Source: Acidobacteria bacterium 13_1_20CM_58_21
GTDB taxonomy: Bacteria; Acidobacteriota; Terriglobia; Acidiferrales; UBA7541
Direction: 5' to 3'
DNA: 36,633 nt
Assembly (NCBI GenBank): GCA_001919715.1
Contig: MNIJ01000207.1
Span: 1-36,633 of the forward strand
Shown here piece after piece: positions 16,181-23,453 of the stretch. Each line of letters opens with the position of its first letter. Position 1 is the stretch's first letter. The notes under the pieces were generated by a model that ran no database searches, was not told the origin of the DNA, and was given only the letters and a program-made list of their open reading frames with translations. A program made the position numbers and the translations under genes.

Positions 16181-17121
16181 GCAGAGCGCAAAAGACGCGC
16201 CGCACGATCGCGCAGACCGTTGCCGGTGGTTTGCGGCGCCGCTTGCGGAATGACTTTGCGGCGCGCTAGCGGATAGAGATCTTGCGCGAGAGCTTCGCCG
16301 GTGGCGTAACGCGCGGACGGATCTTTTGCCAGGCAGCGGGAGACCACTTCATCAAACGCCGCAGGCAGCGAAGGATTCGCATGCGAGGGTGGGAGCGGCG
16401 TCGAAGAGAGCACCCGGCCGCAAATGCCCTGCAGTGAATCGGCGTCGAAGGGCCGCTGGCCGGTCACCATTTCGTGGAGAACGACGCCCAGGGAAAAAAG
16501 ATCGGAGCGCGCGTCCTGGGGTTTACCCATGATTTGCTCGGGGCACCAGTAGGCGGGTGTACCGACCAGCGGCGTGGCGGCGGAATCGCGGCTGGCCAGC
16601 CGCGCCATGCCGAAGTCCATCAACTTCACGCGGCCGTCATCGGTGATCAGCACATTGGCGGGCTTGACGTCGCCGTGAATCACACCCTTGCGGTGCGCCA
16701 CACCGAGCGCCGAAGCCAATTCCGCGGCCCACGCGGAGGCCCTCGAAAAAGGAATGCTACCCTTATCCAAAATGCGATCCAGGGGCTGACCTTCCAGAAA
16801 TTCCATTACCAGATAGGGCGTTTGGGTGGCTTCGTCGATGCCCATATCGTGGAGCGTGATGATCGACGGATGGGAAAGCTGGCCGACGACACGCGCTTCC
16901 TGAAGGAAACGCTGACGTGCTGCGCCGCTCGCCAATTCCTTGGGAAAAAGCTTTATGGCCACCAGCCGGCCGATCAGCGGATCGTGGGAGCGCGCCACGC
17001 GGCCATGCGCACCGGTGCCGATGATTTCGAGAATTTCGTAGCGTCCAACCTGCAAGAAGTTCGCTCCCTCAGATTCGCTAATACTGTGCCGCCAGAATGA
17101 TGGGCGATGGGCTTGCTCCAT
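16177..17121 (-). CDS. Cytosolic Hanks-type Ser/Thr protein kinase
   Basis: This is a complete kinase domain with glycine loop GTGAHGRVARS, lysine in VAIKLF, HxD loop VIHGDVKPANVLIT with catalytic Asp and Lys, DFG in LMDFGMAR, and activation-segment end GTPAYWCPEQ. No membrane segment or sensor domain follows, only a short basic tail, so it is soluble and its input is unknown. The track start at 17133 is a TTG; the ATG at 17121 (MEQAHRPSF) is my choice. TTG has AGGA nearer, so the matter is open. Both starts lie inside a perfect inverted repeat. It is the first gene of a coupled pair with the pseudokinase. Confidence 0.88.
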   Translation of the reverse strand: MEQAHRPSFWRHSISESEGANFLQVGRYEILEIIGTGAHGRVARSHDPLIGRLVAIKLFPKELASGAARQRFLQEARVVGQLSHPSIITLHDMGIDEATQTPYLVMEFLEGQPLDRILDKGSIPFSRASAWAAELASALGVAHRKGVIHGDVKPANVLITDDGRVKLMDFGMARLASRDSAATPLVGTPAYWCPEQIMGKPQDARSDLFSLGVVLHEMVTGQRPFDADSLQGICGRVLSSTPLPPSHANPSLPAAFDEVVSRCLAKDPSARYATGEALAQDLYPLARRKVIPQAAPQTTGNGLRDRAARLLRSA

Positions 17122-17135
17122 TAAATGGAGCAAGC
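17111..17135 (-). promoter_or_regulatory. Perfect 11-bp inverted repeat spanning the kinase start codon
   Basis: GCTTGCTCCAT-TTA-ATGGAGCAAGC (minus-strand reading) is a perfect 11-base-pair palindrome with a three-base centre. The ATG at 17121 begins the right arm, and the alternative TTG start lies in the left arm. In mRNA it would form a stable hairpin hiding the start codon. In DNA it could be an operator. Confidence 0.6.
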
Positions 17136-17196
17136 GTCCTGCCGAGAAGGGTACCGAAGTACTACCAAGAAGGCTGGTGCTTAGAGAGCTCTACCC

Positions 17197-17895
17197 TTAA
17201 GATTCTGATGACGTTATGACCGAGCATGGCTTTGCAGATGATGGCGGGCTCGTCCCGGACGCACCAGCGCCTCCGGGTTGAGAAGTCAGCGTGCGAACCG
17301 GAGCAAGAGCGGGTGCCGAAGCTAACCGCCCAGGGAAATTGCGGATAAAAGATTTCATCGCCGGGTGCCAGAAGCCGTTGAACCCGAAGAAATACATTTC
17401 TTTCAGGGCTTGTTCCGCAGGCCATTTTTCGAAGGCCATGCGATAAGTGGCAATGAAAACGCCGGTGCGATCCTCACCCAAACGGCAGTGCACGAAAATC
17501 TTGTGGCCCGGTGCGCTGCGCAATAAGGAGAGAAACTGGATAATCTGTTCGTTGGTTGGGGGAGACCAGCCGGTGACGGGGATGTGGACAAAGCGTATGC
17601 CCAGCGATTCGGCATGCTTGCGCTCCCATGCGACTTTTTTAGGGTCCTCGGCGCGCAGATCGACGATCGTGTTGATGCCCAACATTTTTAGCTCAGAGAG
17701 GCCTACTTCTTTCGGCTGTGCGCCGCGATAGAGGAGGTCGGTAATTTTCCCGGCGTTGGGAATTCCGGCGACGTGCAGTTTCTGCCCGCAGGCCGGCTGC
17801 AGGACGGGCGCGGCGGCGGTTGGCGTGGCGGTTTGCAGAAAAAGGCGAAGCGGGAGAAGAAGCAGGATGGCTAGCGATGGCGGGGTGCGCGGCAT
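17197..17895 (-). CDS. Exported tyrosine/dual-specificity phosphatase-like protein
   Basis: The signature VHCRLGEDRTGV has the Cys-x5-Arg loop of the protein-tyrosine-phosphatase superfamily. It is preceded by NTIVDLRAEDPKK and RFVHIPVTGW, which match the dual-specificity/Siw14-like fold, and the putative general-acid region lies around residues 70-80. The start at 17895 gives MPRTPPSLAILLLLPLRLF, a signal peptide or anchor; the 18012 start of the track adds an implausible second hydrophobic stretch. It lies about 60 bases upstream of the two kinase genes on the same strand, so a phosphorylation role is tempting. However, export would place it on the other side of the membrane from the kinases. 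Confidence 0.75.
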   Translation of the reverse strand: MPRTPPSLAILLLLPLRLFLQTATPTAAAPVLQPACGQKLHVAGIPNAGKITDLLYRGAQPKEVGLSELKMLGINTIVDLRAEDPKKVAWERKHAESLGIRFVHIPVTGWSPPTNEQIIQFLSLLRSAPGHKIFVHCRLGEDRTGVFIATYRMAFEKWPAEQALKEMYFFGFNGFWHPAMKSFIRNFPGRLASAPALAPVRTLTSQPGGAGASGTSPPSSAKPCSVITSSES

Positions 17896-18028
17896 GTTGA
17901 GAATAACAAACAGTGTAGCGTGAGCGGCAACGAGGGGAAAAGTGTTGACAGTGAAGCGGTTGTCGAGGAATCGCACCACTACAAATAGACGCAGACGGAA
18001 AACATCAACCATATTTTGCGTTTTCCTC

Positions 18029-18057
18029 TTGACAGCGAATTTTTATCCGTTGATACT
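18029..18057 (+). promoter_or_regulatory. Sigma-70-type promoter TTGACA-N17-GATACT
   Basis: A perfect TTGACA (18029-18034), 17 bases, then GATACT (four of six). It would start a transcript near 18064, in a stretch without ORFs that ends at a strong terminator about 240 bases later, before nrdJ. Confidence 0.62.
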
Positions 18058-18063
18058 GCGATT

Positions 18064-18304
18064 CCAGAGTCAGGGGGACGTGGAAGCGCCAAACGGGCCG
18101 AGTTGGAGAGATCAGGTCTGTGTGAGCCAGGAAGCGGCCCGGGTTCTAAGCGAAAAAAATCGAGCGCGAGGTACCAGTTCCGCGCCCGCACATTTGAGGC
18201 GGAGCACCTGCTGTTAGGCTGCGTGTGAATCAGCGGCCAGCGGCAGAGCATTGGCGTTTTGCGCCGGAACTCAAGTGCGACCGTATAACGGTCGGCTTTT
18301 TTTT
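18064..18304 (+). ncRNA. Candidate small RNA or terminated leader upstream of nrdJ (about 240 nt)
   Basis: Between promoter and terminator there is no credible ORF. GGGCCG and CGGCCC form a long-range helix enclosing about 40 bases, and GGCG-TTTTG-CGCC forms a hairpin close to the terminator. The segment GAGCCAGGAAGCGGCCC looks like a cobalamin-riboswitch B12 box, and the downstream gene is B12-dependent. The other conserved boxes of that riboswitch are not found. It may be an independent RNA, or an attenuating leader for nrdJ, whose start is about 155 bases beyond the terminator. Confidence 0.45.
18278..18304 (+). terminator. Intrinsic terminator, 7-bp stem, ATA loop, eight T
   Basis: CGACCGT-ATA-ACGGTCG followed by GC and eight thymines. 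It is a clear rho-independent terminator upstream of nrdJ. Confidence 0.85.
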
Positions 18305-18411
18305 CACTGCCCGCTTTCACGATCCGATGGCATCAAAGTGGCGTTACCTTTGGCCCAGACGCCGAGCAACGCCGCGATACGTCGGTCGAGACGCAGAGGA
18401 GTAAGATGAGA

Positions 18412-18438
18412 GGGTTCCCCAGCGCAAGTGGGGACCCC
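18412..18438 (+). promoter_or_regulatory. Hairpin just upstream of the nrdJ ribosome binding site
   Basis: GGGTTCCCC and GGGGACCCC pair with one mismatch around a nine-base loop and end about ten bases before GGAGGG (18449). It could modulate access to the ribosome binding site or stabilise the 5' end after upstream processing. Confidence 0.4.
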
Positions 18439-18458
18439 CCCAGAGCGCGGAGGGACGG

Positions 18459-21260
18459 ATGGCCACGGTGAAACATGCATTGAGAGGGAATTCCCCTGCC
18501 ACGGATACGGCCGCAGAGAACGCCGCGGGTGGCGCGGGAAGAGGTCTGAGCTTCCAGCGGTATTTTGCCGATGGGAAGAAGTCTCCCTTCGACGCGGTCG
18601 AATGGGAGAAGCGCACGGCATTGATTGGAAACGAGAAGGGCGTGACGATCTTCCGACAGGAAGACGTTGAAGTGCCAAAGAGCTGGTCGCAGACGGCCAC
18701 CAACATCGTCGCCAGCAAGTATTTCCACGGAAAGCCCGGCACGGCCCAGCGCGAAGGATCGGTGCGGCAACTGATCGGCCGCGTTGTGAATACCATTGTG
18801 CGATGGGGCGAAGAGTGCGGGTACTTTGCCGACATGCCGTCGCGGGATGCCTTCCGCGATGAGCTGACCCACCTGCTGGTCGAGCAAAAGATGAGCTTCA
18901 ATTCGCCGGTGTGGTTCAATGTGGGCGTGCAACCCAAGCCGCAGTGCTCGGCGTGCTTTATCAATTCGGTCAGCGACAGCATGGAATCGATCATGGGGCT
19001 AACGCGCACCGAAGGAATGCTTTTCAAGTGGGGCTCGGGCACGGGAACGAACTTCTCGACCCTGCGTGGAAGCAAGGAAACCCTGTCTGGCGGCGGAATT
19101 GCGTCTGGCCCAGTGAGTTTCATGAAGGGTTTTGATGCTTTCGCGGGCGTGATCAAGAGCGGCGGAAAAACGCGGCGCGCGGCCAAAATGGTCATCCTGA
19201 ATATCGATCACCCGGATATCGTCGAGTTCATCGAATGTAAGATGAAGGAAGAGCGCAAGGCCCATGTGCTCATCGAGCAGGGCTACGACAGCGCGATTGA
19301 CGGCGACGCCTACAGTTCGATTTTCTTCCAGAACGCAAATCATTCGGTGCGCGTGACGGACGACTTCATGCGCGCGGTAGCCGAGGACAAGGATTGGTGG
19401 ACGAAGAACGTCATCGACGGGCAGCCAAATGAAAAGCTGCGGGCGCGCGATTTGATGATGAAGATTGCGGATTCGACGTGGCGCTGCGGCGACCCCGGGA
19501 TGCAGTACGACACGACGGTCAACCGCTGGCACACGGCGAAGAACACGGCGCGGATCAACGCGAGCAATCCCTGCTCGGAATACATGTTCCTGGATGACAC
19601 CGCCTGCAACCTGGCTTCATTGAATTTGATGAAGTATGTCAACGCCAGCGGGCAGTTCGACGTCGCGGGGTTCAAGCATGCGGTGGACGTTACCATTACC
19701 GCGCAGGAAATCCTGGTGGACAACGCGAGTTACCCGACGCCCAAGATCGCGGAGAATTCGCATAACTTCCGGCCACTCGGATTGGGCTATGCCAATCTTG
19801 GCGCGTTGCTCATGTCCATGGCGCTGCCGTATGACTCCGACGAAGGTCGCGATATGTCCGGCGCGATCACGGCGCTGATGTGCGGTGAAGCGTACGCGCA
19901 ATCTTCGAGAATCGCTGAAAAAATGGGGCCGTTCCCGGGTTACGAAGTGAACCGCGAGCCCATGCTGGAGGTGATCCGCATGCACCGCGACGCGATGCGC
20001 GGCATCCAGCCGGAGCATGTGCAGACGGAATTGTTCCTGGCGGCTCAAGAATCGTGGGACACCGCGCTGGCGCACGGCGAAAAGTATGGCTACAAGAATT
20101 CGCAGGTGACCGTGCTGGCACCGACCGGCACCATCGGATTCATGATGGATTGCGACACCACGGGGATCGAGCCGGATCTGGCGCAGGTGAAATACAAGAA
20201 GCTGGTGGGCGGCGGGTTGATCAAGATGGTGAACAACACCGTGCCGCAGGCGCTGATGAAGCTGGGCTACACGCCGGAGCAGACCAGCGAGATCGTTTCC
20301 TACATCGACAAGAACGGAAAAATCGAAGGCGCACCATACCTGAAGGCCGAGGATTTGCCGGTGTTCGATTGCTCGCTGGCTCCGCCGGGCGGCGGGCGTT
20401 CGATCAACTGGACGGGGCACGTGAAGATGATGGCGGCGGCGCAGCCGTTCCTCTCCGGCGCGATTTCGAAGACCATCAACATGCCCGAGGAATCCAGCGT
20501 CGAAGACATCATGAACGCGTATATTGAGTCGTGGAAGCTGGGGCTGAAGGCCGTGGCCATCTACCGCGACAATTCGAAACGTTCTCAGCCGCTCAATGCC
20601 GGCGGGAAGAAAGAAGAAAAGCAGGCCGAAGCAGCGGTCGTTTTGGAACCAATGCAGCGCGAGCTGTTTGCGCGGCAACAGCGGGAGAAGATGCCCGTGG
20701 AACGCGCATCGGTGACGCACAAGTTCAGCGTGGGAGGGCACGAGGGCTATATCACCGTCGGCATGTATGACGACGGGCGGCCCGGCGAGATCTTCATCAA
20801 GATGTCCAAGGAAGGCTCGACACTTTCCGGCGTAATGGACGGACTGGCGCTGACCATTTCGCTCGGGCTGCAGTATGGCGTGCCGCTAAAAGTGTTTGTG
20901 GACAAGCTGCTGAACACGCGTTTCGAACCATCCGGCATCACCGCGAACGCGAACATCCGATTTGTTTCCTCGGTGCTGGACTACATCGCGCGGTGGCTGG
21001 GCGGGCGGTTCATATCCGCGGATTATTTGAAGTTGAACGGCCTGGCCCCGGCCGAGAATGCCGCTGTTTCAGCTGCCGCGGCCACCCTGCCACCGATGAA
21101 CAAAGCGGCGCTGGATGCCATGAAAATGGCGTTGTCCACGCCAAAGCCAAGCAATGCCCACGAGGGCGCGCCTGCGTGCAGCGAGTGCGGCATGCTGATG
21201 GTGCCGAACGGCGCTTGCTACAAATGTGAGAACTGCGGCAGCACGAGCGGATGCAGCTGA
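18459..21260 (+). CDS. nrdJ: Vitamin B12-dependent class II ribonucleotide reductase
   Basis: This 933-residue protein is a full-length single-chain NrdJ. It reduces ribonucleotides to deoxyribonucleotides using adenosylcobalamin, independent of oxygen. Diagnostic motifs are NPCSEYMFLDDTACNLASLN (about residue 370; the active-site cysteine and Asn-Cys-Glu region) and PTGTIGFMMDCDTTGIEPD (about 555). A TSCPD-like domain lies around residues 750-850. The C-terminal cysteine cluster CSECGMLMVPNGACYKCENCG, used for re-reduction, is complete. The ATG at 18459 has GGAGGG five bases upstream. No class I reductase is visible, so this may be the main deoxynucleotide source. Confidence 0.95.
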   Translation: MATVKHALRGNSPATDTAAENAAGGAGRGLSFQRYFADGKKSPFDAVEWEKRTALIGNEKGVTIFRQEDVEVPKSWSQTATNIVASKYFHGKPGTAQREGSVRQLIGRVVNTIVRWGEECGYFADMPSRDAFRDELTHLLVEQKMSFNSPVWFNVGVQPKPQCSACFINSVSDSMESIMGLTRTEGMLFKWGSGTGTNFSTLRGSKETLSGGGIASGPVSFMKGFDAFAGVIKSGGKTRRAAKMVILNIDHPDIVEFIECKMKEERKAHVLIEQGYDSAIDGDAYSSIFFQNANHSVRVTDDFMRAVAEDKDWWTKNVIDGQPNEKLRARDLMMKIADSTWRCGDPGMQYDTTVNRWHTAKNTARINASNPCSEYMFLDDTACNLASLNLMKYVNASGQFDVAGFKHAVDVTITAQEILVDNASYPTPKIAENSHNFRPLGLGYANLGALLMSMALPYDSDEGRDMSGAITALMCGEAYAQSSRIAEKMGPFPGYEVNREPMLEVIRMHRDAMRGIQPEHVQTELFLAAQESWDTALAHGEKYGYKNSQVTVLAPTGTIGFMMDCDTTGIEPDLAQVKYKKLVGGGLIKMVNNTVPQALMKLGYTPEQTSEIVSYIDKNGKIEGAPYLKAEDLPVFDCSLAPPGGGRSINWTGHVKMMAAAQPFLSGAISKTINMPEESSVEDIMNAYIESWKLGLKAVAIYRDNSKRSQPLNAGGKKEEKQAEAAVVLEPMQRELFARQQREKMPVERASVTHKFSVGGHEGYITVGMYDDGRPGEIFIKMSKEGSTLSGVMDGLALTISLGLQYGVPLKVFVDKLLNTRFEPSGITANANIRFVSSVLDYIARWLGGRFISADYLKLNGLAPAENAAVSAAAATLPPMNKAALDAMKMALSTPKPSNAHEGAPACSECGMLMVPNGACYKCENCGSTSGCS

Positions 21261-21408
21261 AAAGGAAAGGAGAAATGCGAGCACAAACGCGATGAGCGCC
21301 CTCCCCTCCGGCTCAGGAGTAGCAGCACGGCTGGCTCCGCCAAAACGCAAAAACCGCGGGTTCCTCCACATCGTGAGGCATGGTGTGGGACCCCAAGCCA
21401 TTTACATC

Positions 21409-21678
21409 ATGACCTATCACTGGCTGGATCGGGAAGACTCTGGAAACCATGCGGAGCGCAAACAACGCCCTTGGCTCGGGGCCAGCGCACTTCCGAAGCC
21501 GGTGCTGGCGGAAGGCGCGCGGGCGCTGATCGAATTGCTCGAAGGCATCGGCCTGGATTTCCATTTGAGAGAAGTGCGCGGCGCGCTGGAAGATATTCTA
21601 CGCCTCGGCTCAGCCAACATCCCCGATCTGTGGCTCAGCGACGAGGAAATGTTTGAGAAAGGCCTCGTCGAATGGTGA
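21409..21678 (+). CDS. Hypothetical protein downstream of nrdJ
   Basis: A frame of about 89 residues begins MTYHWLDREDSG and contains a helical, acidic C-terminal half (LAEGARALIELLEGIGLDF to EEMFEKGLVEW). The composition is protein-like and the frame is open from 21226, so an earlier ATG at 21292 (MSALPSGSGV) is possible. Neither start has a convincing ribosome binding site. AAAGGAGAAATG at 21275 opens only a six-codon leader that overlaps the 21292 start. No signal peptide, membrane segment or known motif is visible. Confidence 0.5.
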   Translation: MTYHWLDREDSGNHAERKQRPWLGASALPKPVLAEGARALIELLEGIGLDFHLREVRGALEDILRLGSANIPDLWLSDEEMFEKGLVEW

Positions 21679-21994
21679 GCGCTAGTTCATGACTGGTGAC
21701 GAGGCCGCGCCCTGGAGCGATCTGGTCGGCAGTTTCGGGCCTACCAATTGGAGAAGAATTCCCGGTTGTTTCGCCAGGGTCCGCGACGCGTCTCTCCTGT
21801 CCCAACCGCCGCAAGCACGCCTGTGAAATCAAACTCCGCAAGTTTTCGATTATCCGAACGGGACTTGGCAACCTGGCCGCCGAACAGATCGGAGCCGCAT
21901 CAGCCCGCCCCATTCCCGCACTTCCAATAACCGTCTTGCTGCAGGTGTCGGGCGATCTCCTTCGTGCCGCAGCACTTCCCCCCGAGGGTTGGCG
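21679..21994. other. Spacer without a recognisable gene
   Basis: This stretch of about 316 bases separates the hypothetical ORF from the convergent DinB gene. Short frames on both strands (for example the minus frame 21635-21913) lack start signals and motifs. I see no terminator hairpin with a T-tract and no promoter of good quality. Confidence 0.4.
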
Positions 21995-22459
21995 CTACCG
22001 GGATCGCGACCGCAACATGCTCAAGACCATGGCGATCTGCCCGGAATGGTAAATGGCATGTTGCACGATTCCGTGGAGCATCGTTTCGTAGGGATAGCTG
22101 CGCCCGGCGACCTGTTGGGCCAAATCTTCGAGGGGAAAATTCCGAATCTTCTCTTCGAGCAGGTCGCGACTTTGGTTCCAGCGGGTAACCAGTTCGTTCC
22201 AGGGAATCGCTGGCTCGGCCCATTCCTTTTCGGGCTGCCAGCGCGGGAGCGGATTGCTGTCGGAGGCATTTCGAACCCGTTCATTCCAAAGGAGTAAATG
22301 TTGAAGCAACGCCGAAATTGAATGCGCCCCTGGAGCAGGTGGCGCGGTGGCAAGGTCAGGCGAAATCTCTGCTAACAGCTCAGCGAGCGAAGGTCCATAC
22401 CAAGCGGCTTTGATCGTCGCGGCGCGGTAGGCATCGGCGATTCGTTGGGTCTGGTTCAC
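21995..22459 (-). CDS. DinB/YfiT-family four-helix protein
   Basis: This 154-residue protein has family length and layout. ISALLQHLLLWNERVR supplies the first histidine (about residue 54), and LHGIVQHAIYHSGQIAMVL gives the second and third, the metal-binding triad of DinB/YfiT proteins. Relatives include mycothiol- and bacillithiol-dependent transferases and many uncharacterised damage-inducible proteins; the thiol and substrate cannot be assigned. The start is a GTG at 22459 without an obvious ribosome binding site. A decayed paralogue with an added signal peptide is found at 11975-12508. Confidence 0.82.
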   Translation of the reverse strand: MNQTQRIADAYRAATIKAAWYGPSLAELLAEISPDLATAPPAPGAHSISALLQHLLLWNERVRNASDSNPLPRWQPEKEWAEPAIPWNELVTRWNQSRDLLEEKIRNFPLEDLAQQVAGRSYPYETMLHGIVQHAIYHSGQIAMVLSMLRSRSR

Positions 22460-22525
22460 GTGTGCTTAGCGGACACGCGCGGGCCATGGCGGCGTCTCCG
22501 GAGGGTTTAGTTTACCATGTGGGCC

Positions 22526-22553
22526 GAAAAAGCCCCGGCGTTCTAGGCCGGGG
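22526..22553 (-). terminator. Minus-strand intrinsic terminator
   Basis: In minus-strand reading, CCCCGGC-CTAGAAC-GCCGGGG forms a seven-base-pair GC stem followed by CTTTTTC. It lies about 40 bases after the stop of the small minus-strand frame at 22593 and downstream of the zinc-ribbon gene, so it probably ends that transcript. Confidence 0.65.
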
Positions 22554-22592
22554 ATATGGCCCTGTTCATTTCTGCGGCCCAGAGTCCCACAC

Positions 22593-22784
22593 TCAGCGGC
22601 CAAGCGACTGCGCCCGTTCGCGATCTAGCGGGTTGTGCTGAAGCTCGCTCAAAATTCTGCGGGCGCACTCGTGCGCGATTCGATCATAGCTTTCGCGAAT
22701 CGGTTGGTCTTCGGTCTGCCAACAGAACGCTCCGGCTATGGTGCCATCAGGTTTGCAGATTCCGGGAGAACAAATTTGAGCGCG
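22593..22784 (-). CDS. Small hypothetical frame lacking a normal start, possibly frameshifted
   Basis: Between the zinc-ribbon gene and the terminator a 63-codon minus-strand frame reads protein-like: ICKPDGTIAGAFCWQTEDQP, then a helical RIAHECARRILSELQ and the end DRERAQSLGR. No ATG, GTG or TTG lies in this frame. An ATG 18 bases from the zinc-ribbon stop opens another frame (MRSVNKRGELLPCLRPVVLL) that could join it by a one-base shift near 22770. The gene may be broken, or the sequence may carry an error. It is not in the ORF track. Family unknown. Confidence 0.38.
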   Translation of the reverse strand, partial: RAQICSPGICKPDGTIAGAFCWQTEDQPIRESYDRIAHECARRILSELQHNPLDRERAQSLGR

Positions 22785-22848
22785 TCAGTAGAACTACAGG
22801 CCGCAAGCAGGGGAGAAGTTCCCCGCGTTTATTGACCGACCGCATCGC

Positions 22849-23070
22849 TCACCGGGGGCGAGGACGCAGGGGCGGGCGTGCGGTGAGCGACCGGGGACGC
22901 ATGCGGAAGCGCGGGCCGAGCGGCGGCGGAACGTTGCGGAGAAAATCGCCGCAACAGGGACAGCGGCCGTCATTGGAAGTGGGAGCGGTGATATCGGCCC
23001 GGAGCCAGTGACCGCGGGCTTCGCATTGCGGATTGATGCATTGCACCGTAAAGCCGGGCAAGTATTCCAT
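22849..23070 (-). CDS. Small zinc-ribbon-like protein
   Basis: This 73-residue protein begins MEYLPGFTVQCINPQC, with Cys-x4-Cys at residues 11 and 16, and continues to a second knuckle CPCCGDFL at 37-40. This suggests one structural zinc site. The tail is Pro- and Arg-rich (PPPLGPRFRMRPR), typical of a nucleic-acid- or protein-binding extension. The chosen ATG at 23070 has GGAGAG three bases upstream; the track start at 23121 has none. It reads toward the small frame and terminator on its left. Function unknown. Confidence 0.65.
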   Translation of the reverse strand: MEYLPGFTVQCINPQCEARGHWLRADITAPTSNDGRCPCCGDFLRNVPPPLGPRFRMRPRSLTARPPLRPRPR

Positions 23071-23409
23071 TTTCTCTCCATCCTGGGCGCCGGCCCAGAT
23101 GCGAGCGCTTCGCGGCGTCAACTAGAAAAAGTTCTGAGCGCCCCTGAGCGACCAAATCCCTGGTGGAAAAAGCACCTGGAAAATCCTTTTCAAAACAAAA
23201 TGCTCAGGCAAGCAAACCTTATGGCCGGAATTGTGCCGTGAGCGACCTGTGGTGTCAAGAGAAAAGACTACCAGATATTGTGGTAAGGTTCTGAGGGAGG
23301 CTCCGGACCGGTGACTTGTGGAAGATAGGCCGTGCGAAACCGCCAGCGAGCGCGAAAGCGCCAAGGAAATCGAGAGGACACTTCTTGCGTATCCAGGATT
23401 GAGAGTGCT
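23071..23409. other. Divergent intergenic region between zinc-ribbon and SPFH genes
   Basis: This stretch of about 340 bases between divergently transcribed genes contains no credible ORF. Promoters for both genes must lie here, but no pair of hexamers is close enough to consensus to call. No operator-like palindrome was found apart from the hairpin near 23410. Confidence 0.4.
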
Positions 23410-23438
23410 GCGGCTCGAAGTTTGTGCGCATGAGCCGC
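23410..23438 (+). promoter_or_regulatory. GCGGCTC/GAGCCGC inverted repeat before the SPFH ribosome binding site
   Basis: A seven-base-pair inverted repeat with a 15-base loop ends six bases before GGAGGG (23444). It could be a 5'-UTR hairpin controlling translation of the SPFH protein, or an operator half-site pair. Confidence 0.35.
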
Positions 23439-23453
23439 AGGACGGAGGGAAAA

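Noticed and set aside
18124-18140. Cobalamin riboswitch upstream of nrdJ, because GAGCCAGGAAGCGGCCC resembles a B12 box
   Set aside because: The other conserved blocks (the GGTG/AGGGAA region and the CCGC-ACTGT block) are not found at the required distances, so I list only a generic RNA candidate.
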